A stretch of 64,000 bases of DNA from Pseudoalteromonas luteoviolacea. GTDB taxonomy: Bacteria; Pseudomonadota; Gammaproteobacteria; Enterobacterales; Alteromonadaceae. Shown here piece by piece: positions 61,274-64,000 of the stretch. The stretch lies in NCBI RefSeq assembly GCF_000814765.1, contig NZ_JWIC01000008.1, positions 178,501 to 242,500 on the forward strand, written 5' to 3'. The stretch's first letter is position 1; each line of letters begins with the position of its first letter. A model generated the notes under the pieces. It had not been told where the DNA came from. It was given only the letters and a program-made list of their open reading frames with translations, and did not search any database. The position numbers were made by a program, and so were the translations under genes.

Positions 61274-62557
61274 ATGACTAAGACACATTTGACCAACACG
61301 AAATTTTCAGACTTTGCTTTAGCACCGGAAGTGGTCGCCGGTTTAACAGCGAATGGCTTCGAACATTGTACGCCAATTCAAGCAAAGTGTATGCCTTACG
61401 TATGTGAAGGCAGGGACATTGCGGGTCAAGCGCAAACAGGAACAGGTAAAACATTGGCGTTCCTAACCGCGACTTGTCATCGTTTAATGCAAACGCAACC
61501 AGAGCAGCAAGCATCAGGACAGCCGCGAGCTATTATCATGGCACCGACACGAGAGCTTGCAATTCAAATTCACAAAGATGCTCAAATTATCGCACCGCAC
61601 TGTAAATTAAATCTAGGATTAGTATATGGTGGCGAAGAATATGAAAAACAACGGGCGCAGTTAGAAAAAGGTGTTGATATTTTAATTGGCACAACTGGAA
61701 GGCTGATTGATTTTTATAAACAAGGCGCATTCAATTTAAACAGTATTGAAGTCGTTGTATTGGATGAAGCAGATAGAATGTTCGATCTGGGCTTCATTAA
61801 AGACATTAGGTATTTGTTTAACCGCATGCCTGGTACGCAAGAGCGCATGAACTTATTGTTCTCAGCGACTTTATCTTATCGCGTACAAGAGCTCGCTTTT
61901 GAGCATATGCACAACCCTATCCATGTTCAAATTGAGCCAGATGTTAAAACTGGCAAGCGCATTCAAGAAGAGCTGTTCCAACCTTCACAAGAGGACAAAT
62001 TGCCTTTACTTCTGACTCTAATTGAGGAAGATTGGCCTGAGAAGGCAATTGTGTTTGCGAATACTAAACATAGCTGTGAAAACGTTTATGAATGGTTAAA
62101 AGCAGATGGCCATCGTGTCGGCTTATTGACAGGCGATGTGAATCAGAAAAAGCGTTTATCAATTCTGACAAGGTTTACAAAAGGTGAATTGGACTTATTG
62201 GTAGCGACGGATGTTGCTGCACGAGGATTGCATATTCCTGAAGTGAGCCATGTGTTCAATTTTGATCTGCCAGATGACAGAGAAGATTACGTACACAGAA
62301 TTGGACGTACCGGTCGAGCTGGTGCATCGGGTCATGCGATTAGTTTTGCGTGTGAACAATATGCTTACAACCTACATGAGATTGAGGAATACATCGAGCA
62401 TGCAATCCCTATTTCTCAGTATGATAAATCAGCATTGTTAGATGATTTAAAAGCGCCTGTAAAGCAACATCGTAGAAATTACCAATCAGGCCCTAGAAAG
62501 CGTGGAAATACACGACGCCAAGGTAATTATAAAAAAGCATCGCCTAAGCACAGTTAA
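61274..62557 (+). CDS. rhlB: ATP-dependent RNA helicase RhlB
   Basis: RhlB is the DEAD-box helicase of the RNA degradosome, bound by RNase E. The 427-residue protein has AQTGTGKTLAF, VVVLDEADRMFDLGF, FSATLSYRVQ and HRIGRTGRAG, and a basic C-terminal tail (HRRNYQSGPRKRGNTRRQGN). The start MTKTHLTNTKFSDFAL is typical. It is divergent from trxA and precedes gppA by 30 bases, as in E. coli. Confidence 0.95.
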   Translation: MTKTHLTNTKFSDFALAPEVVAGLTANGFEHCTPIQAKCMPYVCEGRDIAGQAQTGTGKTLAFLTATCHRLMQTQPEQQASGQPRAIIMAPTRELAIQIHKDAQIIAPHCKLNLGLVYGGEEYEKQRAQLEKGVDILIGTTGRLIDFYKQGAFNLNSIEVVVLDEADRMFDLGFIKDIRYLFNRMPGTQERMNLLFSATLSYRVQELAFEHMHNPIHVQIEPDVKTGKRIQEELFQPSQEDKLPLLLTLIEEDWPEKAIVFANTKHSCENVYEWLKADGHRVGLLTGDVNQKKRLSILTRFTKGELDLLVATDVAARGLHIPEVSHVFNFDLPDDREDYVHRIGRTGRAGASGHAISFACEQYAYNLHEIEEYIEHAIPISQYDKSALLDDLKAPVKQHRRNYQSGPRKRGNTRRQGNYKKASPKHS

Positions 62558-62587
62558 AAGTAGTAAAGGTAAGTAGAGGTCACAAGC

Positions 62588-64000
62588 GTGGGATACAACT
62601 CACCACTGAATAATGTATATGCCGTTATAGATTTGGGCTCTAACAGTTTTCATATGTTAATTGCAAAACATATGGCTGGAGGGGTCCATACGATTGGCAG
62701 AGTAAAACGCAAAGTGAGATTAGCCGCAGGGCTAAATGAACAATATGTTTTATCACAAGAGGCGATGGAGCGCGGGTGGGAATGTCTATCCTTATTTGCA
62801 GAGCGATTGCAGGATATTCCAGCGCAAAATATCAAAATTGTTGCCACCGCTACATTACGTTTGGCGACGAATGCGCAAGAATTTAAACAGCGGGCTGAAA
62901 GTATACTGAACCATAAAATCGAAATTATTAGTGGTGAATTGGAAGCTTGCACTATTTACAAGGGCGTTGCGCATACCTCTGCGTGTCATGGCAAGCAACT
63001 GGTGGTAGATATTGGTGGTGCCAGTACCGAAGTTGTTATTGGTAGAGGTTTTGATGCTGAGATTTATCACAGCCTAAATATGGGGTGTGTGACCTATCTT
63101 GAAAAGTTTTTTAAAGACGATCGCTTAAGCGAAGAGAACTTTGCGAATGCTATTGCAGAGGCTAAAAGCACGGTAGGTCCCCATGTTCCTGCCTTTCAGC
63201 AAGTCGGGTGGGAGCTTGCCATTGGTGCATCGGGCACGGTTCAGGCAATACAGGAAATATTTTCTGCATTAGGGTTGGATGAATACCTGTCATTGGACAA
63301 GCTTTATCACATCAAATCACTCGCTATTCAATGTAAGACAATTCCCCAGCTTGATCTACCGGGGTTAAGTGAAGAGAGAAGGTTGGTATTTGTTTCAGGC
63401 TTAGCAATTTTGATTGCGTTGTTTGAATCATTGGACATTGAATACATGGGATTGGCTGGCGGGGCACTGCGTGAAGGTGTCTTATATAGCATGATCGATG
63501 ACCTGAGTGTGGCAGATATTAGAAAGCGTACCCTGAACTGCTTTATTTCGCGCTATCATGTAGACAACTTGCAAGCTCAGCGTGTCTTTGAAATTAGCAA
63601 TGGTTTTTTAAATCAGCTTGAAGGTTATTGGTCTGTCGATATGCGTTTCGGAAGTGATGCGCTTAAAGCCGCATCTGTTATGCATGAAATTGGCCTTTTG
63701 ATTGATTTTAAAGAGTATCATCTTCATAGCGCATATATATTAGATAATAGTGTGATGCCAGGGTACACGCGCGCGCAAAAACAGCTTATAGCAGCGTTGG
63801 TGAGTTGCCATCGTCTAGATATAGATACTGATGCATTTTCGCAATTAGGTGTTCATCAACATTTGGCTGAAGTATTAATTCGTCTATTACGTATTGGGGT
63901 AATACTATCAATGCGTCGTCAGGATGATGTGCTACCCGAATTGTTTCTGACGGCATCTGAGCCAGAAACGTTAACACTTACTATGCCTAAAAGTTGGCTT
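62588..64000 (+). CDS. gppA: Guanosine-5'-triphosphate,3'-diphosphate pyrophosphatase (Ppx/GppA family), 3' end outside window
   Basis: The frame is open to base 64000, giving 471 residues without a stop; E. coli GppA is 494. The start is GTG with GAGGT upstream. Motifs are VIDLGSNSFHMLIAKH, ATATLRLATNA, VVDIGGASTEVVIGRG and IGASGTVQAIQEI, all of the ASKHA phosphatase fold. GppA turns pppGpp into ppGpp; Ppx activity on polyphosphate is close in sequence, but the place after rhlB favours gppA. A C-terminal HD-like region with MHEIGLLIDF is present. Confidence 0.87.
   Translation, partial: MGYNSPLNNVYAVIDLGSNSFHMLIAKHMAGGVHTIGRVKRKVRLAAGLNEQYVLSQEAMERGWECLSLFAERLQDIPAQNIKIVATATLRLATNAQEFKQRAESILNHKIEIISGELEACTIYKGVAHTSACHGKQLVVDIGGASTEVVIGRGFDAEIYHSLNMGCVTYLEKFFKDDRLSEENFANAIAEAKSTVGPHVPAFQQVGWELAIGASGTVQAIQEIFSALGLDEYLSLDKLYHIKSLAIQCKTIPQLDLPGLSEERRLVFVSGLAILIALFESLDIEYMGLAGGALREGVLYSMIDDLSVADIRKRTLNCFISRYHVDNLQAQRVFEISNGFLNQLEGYWSVDMRFGSDALKAASVMHEIGLLIDFKEYHLHSAYILDNSVMPGYTRAQKQLIAALVSCHRLDIDTDAFSQLGVHQHLAEVLIRLLRIGVILSMRRQDDVLPELFLTASEPETLTLTMPKSWL

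Overview
The window is a 64 kb stretch of ordinary, gene-dense chromosome from a marine-type gammaproteobacterium. The moderate GC content, the conserved blocks lptM-lysA-dapF-DUF484-xerC-HAD, hemC-hemD/X-hemY, ubiD-fre and trxA/rho/rhlB/gppA, and the mix of a large GlyGly-CTERM subtilase, DUF6482, DUF2884 and DUF2914 proteins and many two-component and c-di-GMP proteins all fit Alteromonadales, most likely Pseudoalteromonas. That genus call rests on recalled family patterns, not on a search. I see no insertion sequence, prophage, integron or CRISPR array.

Layout. 1-2.6 kb: the 3' part of a PrnB/indoleamine-dioxygenase-like heme protein gene, overlapped by a kynureninase-like PLP enzyme gene, with a convergent metallo-beta-lactamase-fold gene. 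2.7-3.6 kb: two serine tRNAs (GCU and UGA) sharing a terminator, an unlisted 49-codon ORF and an AT-rich cluster of palindromes. 3.6-9 kb: a lipid kinase, a divergent EamA transporter/MocR regulator pair with a clear operator-like inverted repeat, a DUF2884 protein, a 60-residue charged protein and a cytochrome c'. 9.1-13.2 kb: a secreted subtilase with cadherin-like repeats and a C-terminal sorting signal. 13.4-18.4 kb: a redoxin lipoprotein/DUF2721 pair, YqaA, the folM-folE-folX pterin genes, nadE and yceH. 18.5-33 kb: sensory and envelope genes (CHASE hybrid kinase, penicillin-acylase-family enzyme, diguanylate cyclase, EamA and MAPEG proteins, RluF-like enzyme, DUF6482, a diverged FkbM-like protein, a retropepsin-like protein, an RmlD-like reductase, a POT peptide transporter).

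33.2-43.7 kb holds two back-to-back housekeeping blocks. On the minus strand, lptM-lysA-dapF-DUF484-xerC-HAD links diaminopimelate/lysine synthesis to chromosome dimer resolution. On the plus strand, cyaY, an esterase, a DUF2914 protein, hemC, a hemD-hemX fusion and hemY cover iron handling and tetrapyrrole synthesis. 43.8-64 kb holds adenosine deaminase, a CBS protein, fre and ubiD, a PAS-GGDEF-EAL protein, an M28 peptidase, dbpA, a DnaJ-related gene, a TPR hybrid kinase with a C-terminal HPt, a chemoreceptor, rho, trxA, rhlB and a 3'-truncated gppA.

The points most worth a second look are the IDO-like/kynureninase-like pair at the left edge, the in-frame hemD-hemX fusion, the palindrome cluster with the small ORF near 3.2-3.55 kb, the FkbM-like gene that has lost its acidic motif and has no clear start, and the redoxin lacking the second cysteine. 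I found no clearly new multi-gene defence or mobile system.
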